Shown here piece by piece: positions 24,928 through 33,439 of a stretch of DNA of 64,000 nt (position 1 is its first letter; the number at the start of each line of letters is the position of its first letter). Both the position numbers and the translations under genes were made by a program. The DNA lies in NCBI GenBank assembly GCA_030019365.1, contig JASEFA010000004.1, forward strand, positions 99,262-163,261, given 5' to 3'. The stretch is from Bacillota bacterium. Its GTDB lineage: Bacteria > Bacillota > Sulfobacillia > JACIYH01. The notes below the pieces were generated by a model. The model was not told the DNA's origin and did not search any database. It worked only from the letters and a program-made list of their open reading frames with translations.

Positions 24928-25949
24928 AGGCACCGTTGATCAGGGTCATGGAGGGGGGACTGCTCACCACCGTGCAGGACCTGGGGCGTCCCGGCTACCA
25001 GGCGCTGGGGGTTTCCCCGGCGGGCGCGGTGGACGAGTACGCCTTGCGCATGGCCAACTGGGCGGTGGGCAACCCTGCCGGTGCGGCAGCGCTGGAGATA
25101 ACCCTCATCGGTCCCCGGCTCTCGTTCACCGCGGAGACGCTCATTGCCATCGCGGGCGCGGACCTGGGCCCCGTCGTCGACGGCGAGCCGATCCCCATGT
25201 GGACGGCCGTCCCCGTGCGAGCGGGGAGCGTGCTGGCCTTTACCGGGGGCGACTGCGGCTGCCGGGCTTACCTGGCGGTGGCGGGAGGCATCGATGTTCC
25301 CCCCGCGCTGGGCTCCCGGTCCACAGACCTGCTGGGACGGTTCGGAGGGCTGGAAGGGAGGGTGCTGCGGGCGGGGGACGAGCTCCCGGTGGGCGAGCCC
25401 GGGAGCGCGGGTCCCCGTCCCGTCCCCCCGGAGCTGGTGCCCGTGTATCCGGAGCACCTGCTTGCCCGGGTGGTGCTGGGTCCCCAGGAGGATCACTTCA
25501 CTTCTGAGGGCGTGCGCGTCTTCCTGGGGTCGTCTTACCAGGTGACTCCCCGATCGGACCGGGTGGGACTGCGCCTGGAGGGCCCCGTCATCAGGCACCG
25601 GGGGAGGGCGGACGTGGTTTCCGACGGGATGCCGGCGGGGGCGGTGCAGGTGCCCCAGGACGGGCGCCCCCTGGTGGTGCTGGCCAACCGCCAGACGGTG
25701 GGCGGCTACCCCAAGATCGCCACCGTGGTCTCCACCGATGTCTGGCGCCTGGGGCAGCTGCGGCCGGGCAACCGGGTATCATTCCACGCCGTGGCGCCCG
25801 AGGAGGCCCACCGCCTGGCCATCCGTTTCTGGCAGCTCTGGGACGAGGAGCAGCTGGCGCAAAGAGTGCGGGGCCACACCACCAGGTGGTCCCTCACCAT
25901 CTCGGGTGTGCGGTATTCCCTCTCCCTGGAGGAATCCCAGGAGGAATAA
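24924..25949 (+). CDS. pxpC: 5-oxoprolinase subunit C (KipA-like)
   Basis: 341-residue biotin-dependent-carboxyltransferase-like protein of the PxpC/KipA group. Seen are VQDLGRPGYQALGVSPAGAVDE at the N-terminus in two parts, GVRVFLGSSYQVTPRSDRVGLRLEG and GMPAGAVQVPQDGRPLVVLANRQTVGGYPKIA split across the C-terminal half. It forms the PxpBC pair that hydrolyses 5-oxoproline to glutamate with PxpA. ATG 24924 overlaps the pxpB stop by 4 nt. Without an adjacent pxpA it could act on another substrate, or pxpA may be encoded elsewhere. Confidence 0.94.
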   Translation: MKAPLIRVMEGGLLTTVQDLGRPGYQALGVSPAGAVDEYALRMANWAVGNPAGAAALEITLIGPRLSFTAETLIAIAGADLGPVVDGEPIPMWTAVPVRAGSVLAFTGGDCGCRAYLAVAGGIDVPPALGSRSTDLLGRFGGLEGRVLRAGDELPVGEPGSAGPRPVPPELVPVYPEHLLARVVLGPQEDHFTSEGVRVFLGSSYQVTPRSDRVGLRLEGPVIRHRGRADVVSDGMPAGAVQVPQDGRPLVVLANRQTVGGYPKIATVVSTDVWRLGQLRPGNRVSFHAVAPEEAHRLAIRFWQLWDEEQLAQRVRGHTTRWSLTISGVRYSLSLEESQEE

Positions 25950-25960
25950 TAGGGAGGTCG

Positions 25961-26392
25961 ATGGGGTTGATGGTGCGCGAGTTCGGGCCTGGTCGCTGCC
26001 TGATGGGGCGCCTGGCTCCCGGGGACGACGTCCTGGTGGCGCTGGAATCCCTGGTCAGGGAGCGGAACATAAGGTCGGGGCAGGTTCATTTCCTCGGCGC
26101 CCTCCGGCGGGGGGCCCTGGGGTATTACGATCAGAATGCGCGCCAGTACCGGACCATTGCTCTCGACCGGCACCTGGAAATCGCGGCGGGGGCGGGAAAT
26201 ATATCCCTCCGCGACGGCCAGCCCATGGTGCACGCCCACGTGGTGCTCTCCGACGAGGAGGGTCGGTGCTGGGGAGGTCACCTGGTACCGGGCAACGTGG
26301 TGTTCGCCTGCGAGTTCACCATCCTGGTGCTGGAGGGCGAACCCTGGTCCCGTCACCCGGACGACTTCACCGGCCTTACCCTCTGGGGCTGA
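25961..26392 (+). CDS. PPC/DUF296 domain protein
   Basis: 143-residue single-domain PPC (plant and prokaryote conserved, DUF296) protein. Typical elements are GRCLMGRLAPGDDVLVALE, IRSGQVHFLGALRRGALGYY, the MVHAHVVLSDEEG histidine segment and GGHLVPGNVVFACEFTILVL. In plants the domain accompanies AT-hooks; bacterial stand-alone members form trimers of unknown function, some with metal-coordinating histidines. ATG 25961 with GGGAGG upstream; it follows pxpC by 11 nt and is probably in the same transcript. Confidence 0.9.
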   Translation: MGLMVREFGPGRCLMGRLAPGDDVLVALESLVRERNIRSGQVHFLGALRRGALGYYDQNARQYRTIALDRHLEIAAGAGNISLRDGQPMVHAHVVLSDEEGRCWGGHLVPGNVVFACEFTILVLEGEPWSRHPDDFTGLTLWG

Positions 26393-26502
26393 AAGCGGGG
26401 GGTTCGTCTGCCGGCGAGAAGTGCCCGGTGGTGGTGCGGACCATCAAGGGCAGCCCGGATGGGGCCGGAGCGGACCAACCCAAGAGGATGGAGGTAGATG
26501 GC

Positions 26503-27228
26503 ATGGAGACGGGGACACCGGCAGGATGGCAGATGCAGCAGGTATCCAGCTACCACCGGGGGCAAAGCTTCCCGGGGCGGAGGGGTGAGAGGCCGGCGCC
26601 ATTCCGGGAGTTTCCGGACCGCCTGGCTCTGGTGGAGCTTCCTGCCCCCGCCGCCACCGGGGGACCGGGTATCTGGCAGGTGATGGCGACCCGGCGCACC
26701 GGACGATCCTACCGGCCGGACGCCATGACCCCGGGCGAGGTTTCCCAGCTGGTGTGGGCGGCCCAGGGCATTACGGGCAAAGACATGCGCCTGCGTGCGG
26801 TCCCCTCGGCGGGGGCCCTGCACCCCTTCGAACTGTTCCTGGTGGTGAACCGGGTGAGCGGCCTGGAACCGGGCCTCTACCACTACCACGTACCAACCGG
26901 GTCACTGGAGCTGCTCCGGCGCGGGGAGCTGGGGACGGCCCTGGCGCGGGCCGCCCTCGACCAGGACATGATGGCCCGGGCCGCCCTCAACGTGGCCCTG
27001 GCCGCGGTGGTGGCCCGCGCCACCTGGCGTTACCACGAGCGGGCCTGGCGGTACATGTATCTGGACGCCGGCCACATCGTGCAGAACCTGGCCCTGGCCT
27101 CCACCGCCCTGGGGCTGGGCCTTTGCCCCATCGGCGCCTACTACGACGACGAAGTGGACCGGCTGTTCGGCCTGGACGGCGAGCGGGAAACCGTCATGTA
27201 CATGGCTTCCATCGGGCGGCTGCCCTGA
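26503..27228 (+). CDS. SagB-type nitroreductase-fold dehydrogenase
   Basis: 241-residue FMN oxidoreductase of the SagB/ThcOx group. It has MATRRTGRSYRPDAMTPGEV, the SagB hallmark LRAVPSAGALHPFELFLVV, GLYHYHVPTGSLELL and the C-terminal GLGLCPIGAYYDDEVDRLFGL. SagB proteins oxidise azolines in azole-modified peptides, but many stand-alone homologues exist; no YcaO or precursor-peptide gene is visible, so a peptide-modifying role is not supported here. ATG 26503 is chosen for GGAGGT seven bases upstream; ATG 26488 is in frame. Confidence 0.9.
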   Translation: METGTPAGWQMQQVSSYHRGQSFPGRRGERPAPFREFPDRLALVELPAPAATGGPGIWQVMATRRTGRSYRPDAMTPGEVSQLVWAAQGITGKDMRLRAVPSAGALHPFELFLVVNRVSGLEPGLYHYHVPTGSLELLRRGELGTALARAALDQDMMARAALNVALAAVVARATWRYHERAWRYMYLDAGHIVQNLALASTALGLGLCPIGAYYDDEVDRLFGLDGERETVMYMASIGRLP

Positions 27229-27289
27229 ACCCCTCCCTCCGGGGCGGGGTTCGTTGGGCGGCGGGCGGGATATACTGGTCGGGGAGGTG

Positions 27290-27541
27290 ATGCCCGTGGG
27301 CAGGACTCCCCGGCCTCCCCGCTGGGAAGGCGAGGACAAGGCGGGCGACCTGGGGCAGGATCCCGAGTTGCAGGCGGAAGTCTATGAGGAGCAGGCCTCG
27401 CGGCAGCCCCAGTTGATTCCTTTCCTGTTTGCCTGGACCCAGCCCGACGAGATCAAGGATCGGTCGGATTACCTTGCCCGGCTTGTGCGCCGCCGGGCAA
27501 AGCCAGGAGGAATCCGGCCCGGCGAAGAGAATCCCCGCTAG
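27290..27541 (+). CDS. Small hydrophilic protein of unknown function
   Basis: About 83 residues from ATG 27290 (GTG 27296 has slightly better spacing from GGGGAGG). Proline- and charge-rich, with QPQLIPFLFAWTQPDEIKDR as the only part that looks conserved. No domain recognised. It ends 1 nt before the MFS gene start, suggesting coupling with that transporter. Confidence 0.55.
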   Translation: MPVGRTPRPPRWEGEDKAGDLGQDPELQAEVYEEQASRQPQLIPFLFAWTQPDEIKDRSDYLARLVRRRAKPGGIRPGEENPR

Positions 27542-27542
27542 T

Positions 27543-28856
27543 GTGAGCAGGGTTATCGCTCGCTTGCGGCAGAGACTGCAGCTCCTTTGGCTGGCGGACC
27601 AGATCCCGGATGGCGTCATCCGGCAGAATGCCCACAACAGCCTGGCGGATGGGGCCTTTTTTGCGGCGGCGCAGGGCCTCACCAATCCTTTCCTGGGCCC
27701 CTTTGTCATTGCCCTGGGTGGGTCGGACGTCCACGTGGGACTGGTGACCGCCGCGCCCGCCCTGGGCGGGCTGGTGGGCCAGCTGCCTGCGGTGTGGCTC
27801 ACCGAGCGGTCTCCGGCCCGCATGCCCGTGGTGCTGGCCTACACCCTGGCCCACCGCCTGTTCTTTCTGTTCTTTGCCGCTCTGCCTTTCCTGGAGGGGA
27901 TGCCGCGGGCCTGGCTGCTGGTGATCGGCCTGGGGCTGGCCATGGTCCCCGCCACCGTGACCAACACCGCCTGGACCACCCTCATGGGCGATCTGTTCCC
28001 CGGGCGGCTGCGGGCCCAGATATTTGCCGACCGCAACGTCTGGGTGGCTCTGGCCACCCTGGCCGGTAGCGCTATGGCCGGTCCCCTCCTGGACGCCCTC
28101 CCGCCACGGTGGAACTGGTGGGCCCTTTTCCTGCTGGCCTTCGGGTGCCTGATGGGTTCTTACGTCTTCCTGGCCCGGTTGCGGGAAGGTGCGCCCGCGG
28201 GCCCGGTCCGTGACGCGGCAGCGGGGCGCGCTCGGGCGGGCCCGCGGGGGTACGCGGACATCCTGCGCAACCGGGAGTTCCTGTCCTTCCTGGTCCCGGT
28301 GGCAGTGTTTTACGGCGGCATGATGCTGGCCGCGCCCATGTATCCCATCATCTATGTGCGCAAGCTGCACCTGGCCAACAGCTGGATTGCCTCTTTCTCG
28401 CTCCTGTCGGGGATCTGCTCCGTTGCCACTTACCGGTACTGGGGGCGGGCGTGCGTGCGGTGGGGAAGCCGGTACGTCTTCGCCCTGGCGGCTGCCGCCC
28501 ACGTCACCTTCCCCATGGGGTACGCCCTGGCGGGGTCCCCCTATGTCCTGCTCTTCTGGTCGGCAGTGGGTGGCATATTCGGGGCCGCCTTCAACCTGGC
28601 CCTTTTCAACCTGCTCCTGGATGTTTCTGCGGGCGAGGGGCGCCCTCGCTATGTGGGGGCATACAACCTGGCCATCAACGGGACCACCCTGCTCTTTCCC
28701 ATGCTGGGGGTGGCCGCATACATGGCCTGGGGCCTGTATGTGGCCATGGGGATTTCCACTGCGGGCAGGTTGCTGGGGACCGCCCTGCTGGCTCGCGGGG
28801 CGCGCCCCGCCCGTACGGCGATTCCGGGCCGGGGGGCCGGCGTTCCCCTCGCCTAG
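27543..28856 (+). CDS. MFS transporter
   Basis: 437-residue major facilitator with about twelve hydrophobic segments and a central basic loop (residues about 215-240, rich in Arg/Ala). Early residues include NAHNSLADGAFFAAAQGLTNPFLGPF split around the first helix. Substrate cannot be assigned. GTG 27543 follows the small gene upstream by 1 nt. It converges on the M23 lipoprotein gene with a 4-nt overlap, so no room exists for a separate terminator. Confidence 0.86.
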   Translation: MSRVIARLRQRLQLLWLADQIPDGVIRQNAHNSLADGAFFAAAQGLTNPFLGPFVIALGGSDVHVGLVTAAPALGGLVGQLPAVWLTERSPARMPVVLAYTLAHRLFFLFFAALPFLEGMPRAWLLVIGLGLAMVPATVTNTAWTTLMGDLFPGRLRAQIFADRNVWVALATLAGSAMAGPLLDALPPRWNWWALFLLAFGCLMGSYVFLARLREGAPAGPVRDAAAGRARAGPRGYADILRNREFLSFLVPVAVFYGGMMLAAPMYPIIYVRKLHLANSWIASFSLLSGICSVATYRYWGRACVRWGSRYVFALAAAAHVTFPMGYALAGSPYVLLFWSAVGGIFGAAFNLALFNLLLDVSAGEGRPRYVGAYNLAINGTTLLFPMLGVAAYMAWGLYVAMGISTAGRLLGTALLARGARPARTAIPGRGAGVPLA

Positions 28857-29806
28857 CGGGGGAAGGACGTGAGCCACGGCCGCAGCCCCACCAGGGACAT
28901 GGGGTCCACCGGGGTGAACCCCACCGTGGCAGACCAGTGCAGGTGAGGACCGGTGGAAAACCCGGTGCTGCCCACCCAGCCCACCACCTGGCCCCGGGAG
29001 ACCTGATCGCCCGCTTTCACCGCCATCCGGCTCAGGTGGGAGTAGGAAGAGAAGAGAAAGAGCCCGTGGTCCACGATTACCGTGTTACCGGCAGCATGCA
29101 GGCCGCCGGCGAAAACCACCTGACCGCTGTTGATGGCCCCCACCGGGGTGCCCGCGGGAGCCGCCAGGTCTACCCCGGAGTGCCTGCCCACCTCCCGCCC
29201 GTTGATGTAGCGGACCTGCCCGTACGCCGTGCTGACGGGCGCATCCAGGGGCATCTCGAACTCCCCTTCCCACAGGGGTAGGGGGGCGGAGCTGCTCTTG
29301 GCCTTCCTCACCTTCTCCTGGTCTTCCCTCAGCTTCTCGGCCGAACGTACCTCCAGTTGGGACGGGGTGGCGTGGATGCGGGACGCCGGGAACTGGCGGG
29401 CCCGCAGCTTCACCGTGCCCGTCACCCGCTCGGGGGCCCCCGGACCCTCCAGCCATGCTGCCACAGGAGCCTCGCCCGCAGCCTGGGTCACGGGCACCGC
29501 CAGGAGGGCTGCCAGGCGGTTGCCCACGGGGAACATGGGCTGCTTCCGTCCGAACGCTTCCAGGGTGGCGCGGGGGAGCGGGCCCCCCAAGACCCACAGG
29601 GTGGCCAGACCTGCCTCGCCCGGAGCCAGGTCCCCCGGCTCCACCACCAGCACGAACTGAGGGGAGGCGGGCGGAGGCGAGAAGGGGAGGGGCCGGGTGC
29701 AGCCCGCGCCCGCCAGGCAGATCACCGCCAGCGGGCACAGGATCAGCACCGCCGGCAAGACCCGTCTTCCCAGAAGACCTGCTCTGCCCCTGGTGCCGCG
29801 AGGCAA
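28853..29806 (-). CDS. Lipoprotein M23 metallopeptidase
   Basis: 317-residue lipid-anchored peptidoglycan endopeptidase. A basic start and hydrophobic segment end in the lipobox LAGAGC; a charged coiled segment (EKLREDQEKVRKAKS) precedes the catalytic domain. Zinc-site motifs are GRHSGVDLAAPAGTPV and GPHLHW. M23 enzymes cut cell-wall cross-bridges, for example at spore engulfment or germination. TTG 29806 is favoured by a GGGGGAG ribosome site and a sensible signal peptide length; an ATG at 29884 would add 26 Arg-rich residues. Transcribed away from the SPOCS gene. Confidence 0.9.
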   Translation of the reverse strand: MPRGTRGRAGLLGRRVLPAVLILCPLAVICLAGAGCTRPLPFSPPPASPQFVLVVEPGDLAPGEAGLATLWVLGGPLPRATLEAFGRKQPMFPVGNRLAALLAVPVTQAAGEAPVAAWLEGPGAPERVTGTVKLRARQFPASRIHATPSQLEVRSAEKLREDQEKVRKAKSSSAPLPLWEGEFEMPLDAPVSTAYGQVRYINGREVGRHSGVDLAAPAGTPVGAINSGQVVFAGGLHAAGNTVIVDHGLFLFSSYSHLSRMAVKAGDQVSRGQVVGWVGSTGFSTGPHLHWSATVGFTPVDPMSLVGLRPWLTSFPR

Positions 29807-29997
29807 CCTTGACTCCCCCCACCGTCGCCGCCGCACCCGGGTGGGCGCCGCCGCCCCACCGGGTGCGCGCCGCCGCCACCGCACCGGGCCGGGGGCGTCG
29901 CCACCCGGCCGGGTTCACGCCTTAATATGTTGGCGCCCGTTATGGTGAATACCTTCGCCCCGGTCGTGGCACTTCTCACCACCGGAGCGGCCTCCGG

Positions 29998-30006
29998 CAT
30001 ATATTA
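29998..30006 (+). promoter_or_regulatory. Possible sporulation sigma (SigE/SigK-like) -10 element
   Basis: CATATATTA fits the CATAnnnTA pattern of SigK-type -10 elements, 59 nt before the SPOCS gene start. The -35 side is not convincing (an AC at 29981-29982 is the only match), so this is a tentative site. Confidence 0.3.
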
Positions 30007-30064
30007 TGGTAGCCCAGGGGTATCTGTGGCCTGAGAGATTTCCCGGAGGAAAGGAGGTTCAGAA

Positions 30065-31663
30065 GTGAGCCAGATAAGGCAGCAGCTCATCGTTACCCGG
30101 GAGCCGCTTCGCCTGGAAGAGGTGGTGGCGGAGGGGTCCACCCAGCAGAACGTGCTGGGCACCATCGTGGTCCCGCCTCAGAAGCCCAATGTGACCCAGG
30201 TCATCGACAGCATGGGCCAGGTGACCATAACCAAGGTGACCACGGTCCCCAATAAGGTGCTGGTGGAGGGGATCCTGTCCGTCAAGGCGATCTACGAGGC
30301 GGCCGTACCGGCCCAGACGGTGCATGTGGTGCACGGTGACATCGCCTTCACCGCCTTCGTGGAGTTGCCCGGTGTGGAACCCGACATGGTCGCCCAGGTG
30401 ACGGCGGACATCGAGCACCTGGCGGTGGATGTGGGGGCCGACGGGCGGACCCTGGAGGTGGTGGCCATCCTGCGCCTGACCGCCCGGGTGGTGCGCACCG
30501 TGGAGCTGGAGGTGGTTACCGAGGTCACCGGGGTGGAGGGCCTGCAGGTGCAGCGGGAAGCCATCCGCACCGAAGTCACGGTGGGGGAGGGCGAACGGCA
30601 GGCGGTGGTGCAGAGCACCATCCCCGTGCCGCCTCAGAAGCCCTCCGTAGCCCAGGTGATCGACTTCCTGGCCGCGGCCCGCATCACCGAGGTGCGCCCG
30701 CTGCCCAACAAGGTGATCATCGAGGGTGAAATCGACATCAAGATCATCTACGAGGCGGCGGTACCCACCCAGACAGTGCACGTCCTGCACGCAAGCATCC
30801 CGTTCCACCAGTTTGTGGAGGTACCCGGTGCCCAGCCCGGCATGATGGTGGTGGCGAACGTCAGCATCGAGCACGCCACCTTCGACGTGGGGCCGGAGGG
30901 CCGGAGCATCGTGGCCCGCATCATCCTCATGGTGCGTGCCCGGGTCACCCGCACCCAGACCATCAACGTGGTGGTGAGCGTGACCGGCGTGCCGGGGCTG
31001 CAGGTGGAGTTCGCCACCATCAGGGTGGTGGAGGCGCGCGGGCAGGGTACCACCCAGTCCATCGTGCGCGAGGTCATCGACATCCCCGAGACCAAGCCCG
31101 ATGCGGTGCAGATCCTGGACATCCGCACCGTAGCCCGCACCCGCCGGATCATCGTGGTGCCGCGCAAGGTGATCATCGAGGGTACCCTGCAGGAGAAGAT
31201 CATGTACGAGGGGCGCACCTACGACCAGGCGGTGCACGTGGTCGAACACACGACCGACTTCAGCGACTTCGTGGTGATTCCGGAGGCGGCGCCCGGCATG
31301 AGGGCCGAGGCCACCTTCCGGGTGGAGTTCGCCACCGGCGACGTGGGCACGGGCGACCCCATCTCGGTGCAGAAGGTCATCGTGATCACCGCCGTCGTCC
31401 TGGAGACCAGGGAGATCCGGGTGGTCACCAACGTGACTCTGGCGCCCGCGCCGGCGGAGTGTGTGGGAACCGTCACGGGCTCGGGGGTCAACGTGCGGGC
31501 CGGCCCGGGCACCCAGTATGCCATCCTCACTCAACTGGAGATGGGTACCCAGGTCGCCGTGCTGGGCGTGCAGGAAGGCTGGGCTCGGGTAAGGCTGGCC
31601 GACGGTCGGGAAGGGTTTATCTCCACCCAGTTCGTGGAGGCACCCTGCATTCCCAGGGGGTGA
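30065..31663 (+). CDS. Triple SPOCS (DUF3794) protein with C-terminal SH3b domain
   Basis: 532 residues containing three copies of the SPOCS/DUF3794 domain (about 1-160, 161-315, 316-455). Each has a PNKVLVEGILSVKAIYEAAVP-like strand pair (shorter forms NKVIIEGEIDIKIIYEAAVP and RKVIIEGTLQEKIMYEG). A bacterial SH3b domain (about 460-532: GSGVNVRAGPGTQYAIL, WARVRLADGREGFIS) follows, which usually binds cell wall. SPOCS domains occur in spore morphogenetic proteins such as SpoVID and in clostridial coat proteins, often with LysM instead of SH3b. GTG 30065 follows AAGGAGG. A spore-coat or cortex role is inferred from the family and from the spore-former context. Confidence 0.88.
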   Translation: MSQIRQQLIVTREPLRLEEVVAEGSTQQNVLGTIVVPPQKPNVTQVIDSMGQVTITKVTTVPNKVLVEGILSVKAIYEAAVPAQTVHVVHGDIAFTAFVELPGVEPDMVAQVTADIEHLAVDVGADGRTLEVVAILRLTARVVRTVELEVVTEVTGVEGLQVQREAIRTEVTVGEGERQAVVQSTIPVPPQKPSVAQVIDFLAAARITEVRPLPNKVIIEGEIDIKIIYEAAVPTQTVHVLHASIPFHQFVEVPGAQPGMMVVANVSIEHATFDVGPEGRSIVARIILMVRARVTRTQTINVVVSVTGVPGLQVEFATIRVVEARGQGTTQSIVREVIDIPETKPDAVQILDIRTVARTRRIIVVPRKVIIEGTLQEKIMYEGRTYDQAVHVVEHTTDFSDFVVIPEAAPGMRAEATFRVEFATGDVGTGDPISVQKVIVITAVVLETREIRVVTNVTLAPAPAECVGTVTGSGVNVRAGPGTQYAILTQLEMGTQVAVLGVQEGWARVRLADGREGFISTQFVEAPCIPRG

Positions 31664-31684
31664 CCTCGAGCGTCCGGCAGCCTG

Positions 31685-31714
31685 GGGGCGGCCAGAGGCC
31701 GCCCCTTCCGTTTT
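31685..31714 (+). terminator. Intrinsic terminator after the SPOCS gene
   Basis: Stem GGGGCGGCC (31685-31693), loop AGA, GGCCGCCCC (31697-31705), then TTCCGTTTT. It closes the SPOCS transcript 22 nt after the stop. Confidence 0.8.
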
Positions 31715-31749
31715 CGCGCGTGCGCGCCGTTGCGCTCGCAGAGCCGCCG

Positions 31750-32123
31750 CCCGCCTGCGCCGTACAGGGCGTGGGCGGCCACCCCGTTGGCTAGGCGGTC
31801 CGGTCCCACTTCGCCCGGGGTTTGGTAGTCCACCTCCATCCCCGTGGGCGCGTGGCTGTCCAGGACCAGAGGTGCGCGGCCCACCCAGCGGCCTCGGCGG
31901 TCACCAGGGCTCCCGTGAGGGTGGGAACCACCGACGCCACCACGGCGTCGGTGCATCCCTCCGGAGGCAACTGCCCGGCACCGGTTGCCCGCTCGAGGAG
32001 AAGGCGGAATTCGTCGGTGGTCTGGTGCCGGCCGGTGGTGGTGCGCCAGTGAAAGAGAAGCTCGTGCTGCCGGTAGACCCCCCACACGATATGGATGTTC
32101 CCCATGTCCACAGTCAGCAGCAC
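31750..32123 (-). pseudogene. coaX: Frameshifted, truncated type III pantothenate kinase
   Basis: The first half of a CoaX protein can be read from GTG 32123: LLTVDMGNIHIVWGVY (the phosphate-binding DxGNT/N motif), HWRTTTGRHQTTDEFRLLL and VVASVVPTLTGALV. Near 31880-31905 the homology moves to another frame, continuing as APLVLDSHAPTGMEV and EVGPDRLANGVAAHALYG, which matches CoaX's conserved GADRIVNAVAAY region. After this the protein similarity ends, so about the last 100-120 residues are missing. A frameshift plus truncation makes this a non-functional remnant. Confidence 0.75.
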
Positions 32124-32218
32124 GGGTGACCCCCCGTTGACCCGGCGCCTGGCCAGCTCGTACAGTAGCACGTCGGTCGGCGGGGGTGCAAGATGGCCGC
32201 AGGGCAGGGTAGGAGGAA

Positions 32219-32545
32219 TGCACGCGCTGCGGCACGAAACCACGGAGAAGGCCCTGGCTGCGGTCGAGGAAATGAGGGAGGATGGAGGCGGAGGGACCGG
32301 ATATCCCGGACGTGGGCGGGGAGTCGACCCGTCCGGGGGCGGTTGCGGTCACCGAGGAGGAGGCGAGGCGGGTCTTTCCGGTGCTGGAGCACCTGGTGCG
32401 GGAGGTAAAGACACCGCTTTCCATCGATACCTGCAAGGCGTCCATCGGTGAGAGGGCCCTGGAGATGGAGGTTTAGATCGTCAACGACGTGTGGGGGTTG
32501 AAGGCCGACCCCGATATGGCCCGGGTGGTTGCCGGGAGGAGGAGG
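32219..32545 (+). pseudogene. folP: Broken dihydropteroate synthase
   Basis: Fragments of DHPS are spread over two frames: TTEKALAAVEEM, then after a frameshift near 32281 PDIPDVGGESTRPGAVAV (the DVGGESTRPG signature), EEEARRVFPVLEHLV and PLSIDTCKASIGERALE. An in-frame TAG at 32474-32476 is followed by IVNDVWGLKADPDMARVVA, again DHPS-like. N- and C-terminal thirds are absent. The ribosome site of the next gene lies in its remains. Confidence 0.72.
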
Positions 32546-32553
32546 GGCCCCAG

Positions 32554-33423
32554 GTGGAGTTAAGCGTCGGCATTATCGGGGCGGGCACCGTAGGGACCGC
32601 GGTGGCCACCATCCTGAAGGCCAAGGGGTACCCGATGGCCGGGGTGGTGAATAGAAGCCGGGAAAAAGCGGAGCGGTTGGCTTCCTTGATCAACGCTCCG
32701 GTTTTTGATAGAGCTGCCGATCTGGCCCGCCGCGCGGAGGTCGTCTTCATTACCACCAACGACGGAGCTATCGCCCTGGTGGCGGAAGAAATAGCTAAAG
32801 AAGGCGGTTTTCGCCCGGGGCAAGCCGTGATTCACACGAGCGGCGCCTTAAGCAGCGAGGCGCTGCGGCCGGCGGCGGAAAAGGGGGCGTTGACCCTTTC
32901 GGTGCATCCGCTACAGTCGTTTGCCACCAGCGAACAGGCAGTAAAAGTCCTCCCCGGGTCGATCTTCAGTATCGAGGGGGATGCGGCGGGTTTGCCTTTG
33001 GCGCAGAAAATAGTTGAGGATTTGGGCGGCCGGTGTTTCCCCATCCGGCAGGAGTCGAAGCCGCTTTACCACGCCGGGGCCTGCGTGGCTTCCAACTATC
33101 TGGTAACACTGATCAGCAAGGCGGTAGACCTTTTGGCCTTGAGCGGGATTCCCCAAGAGATGTGCCTGCCGGCGCTGCTGCCGCTGTTGGAGGGGACGCT
33201 ACACAACATCAAGCAAGTCGGTATTCCTCAGGCGTTAACGGGGCCAATAGCCCGCGGCGATATATCAACGATTGGCAAGCATTTAGCGCACATAGGGGAG
33301 GTGGATGCCGAGTTAGCCTCGTTTTATCGCATCCTGGGCATGAGCACGGTGGCGGTGGCGGTGAAGAAGGGCGGTATTTCCGAGGAGAAAGCGGAGGATC
33401 TGCGGCGGATTTTGCAACCATAG
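32554..33423 (+). CDS. Rossmann-like and DUF2520 domain protein
   Basis: 289 residues with an N-terminal NAD(P)-binding fold (SVGIIGAGTVGTAVATIL) and a C-terminal DUF2520 helical domain (SKPLYHAGACVASNYLVTL, LLEGTLHNIKQVGIPQALTGPIARGD). It resembles 2-dehydropantoate or pyrroline-5-carboxylate reductases in layout. In many clostridial genomes this family sits directly before panB-panC, as here, and may supply or replace ketopantoate reductase. GTG 32554 has GGAGGAGG nine bases upstream. Codon use is less GC-biased than in flanking genes. Confidence 0.85.
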   Translation: MELSVGIIGAGTVGTAVATILKAKGYPMAGVVNRSREKAERLASLINAPVFDRAADLARRAEVVFITTNDGAIALVAEEIAKEGGFRPGQAVIHTSGALSSEALRPAAEKGALTLSVHPLQSFATSEQAVKVLPGSIFSIEGDAAGLPLAQKIVEDLGGRCFPIRQESKPLYHAGACVASNYLVTLISKAVDLLALSGIPQEMCLPALLPLLEGTLHNIKQVGIPQALTGPIARGDISTIGKHLAHIGEVDAELASFYRILGMSTVAVAVKKGGISEEKAEDLRRILQP

Positions 33424-33439
33424 GAGGAGGTGAAGTCCT

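Noticed and set aside
26503-27228. RiPP-type azole biosynthesis cluster around the SagB-like gene
   Set aside because: No YcaO cyclodehydratase, precursor peptide or dedicated exporter could be found nearby.
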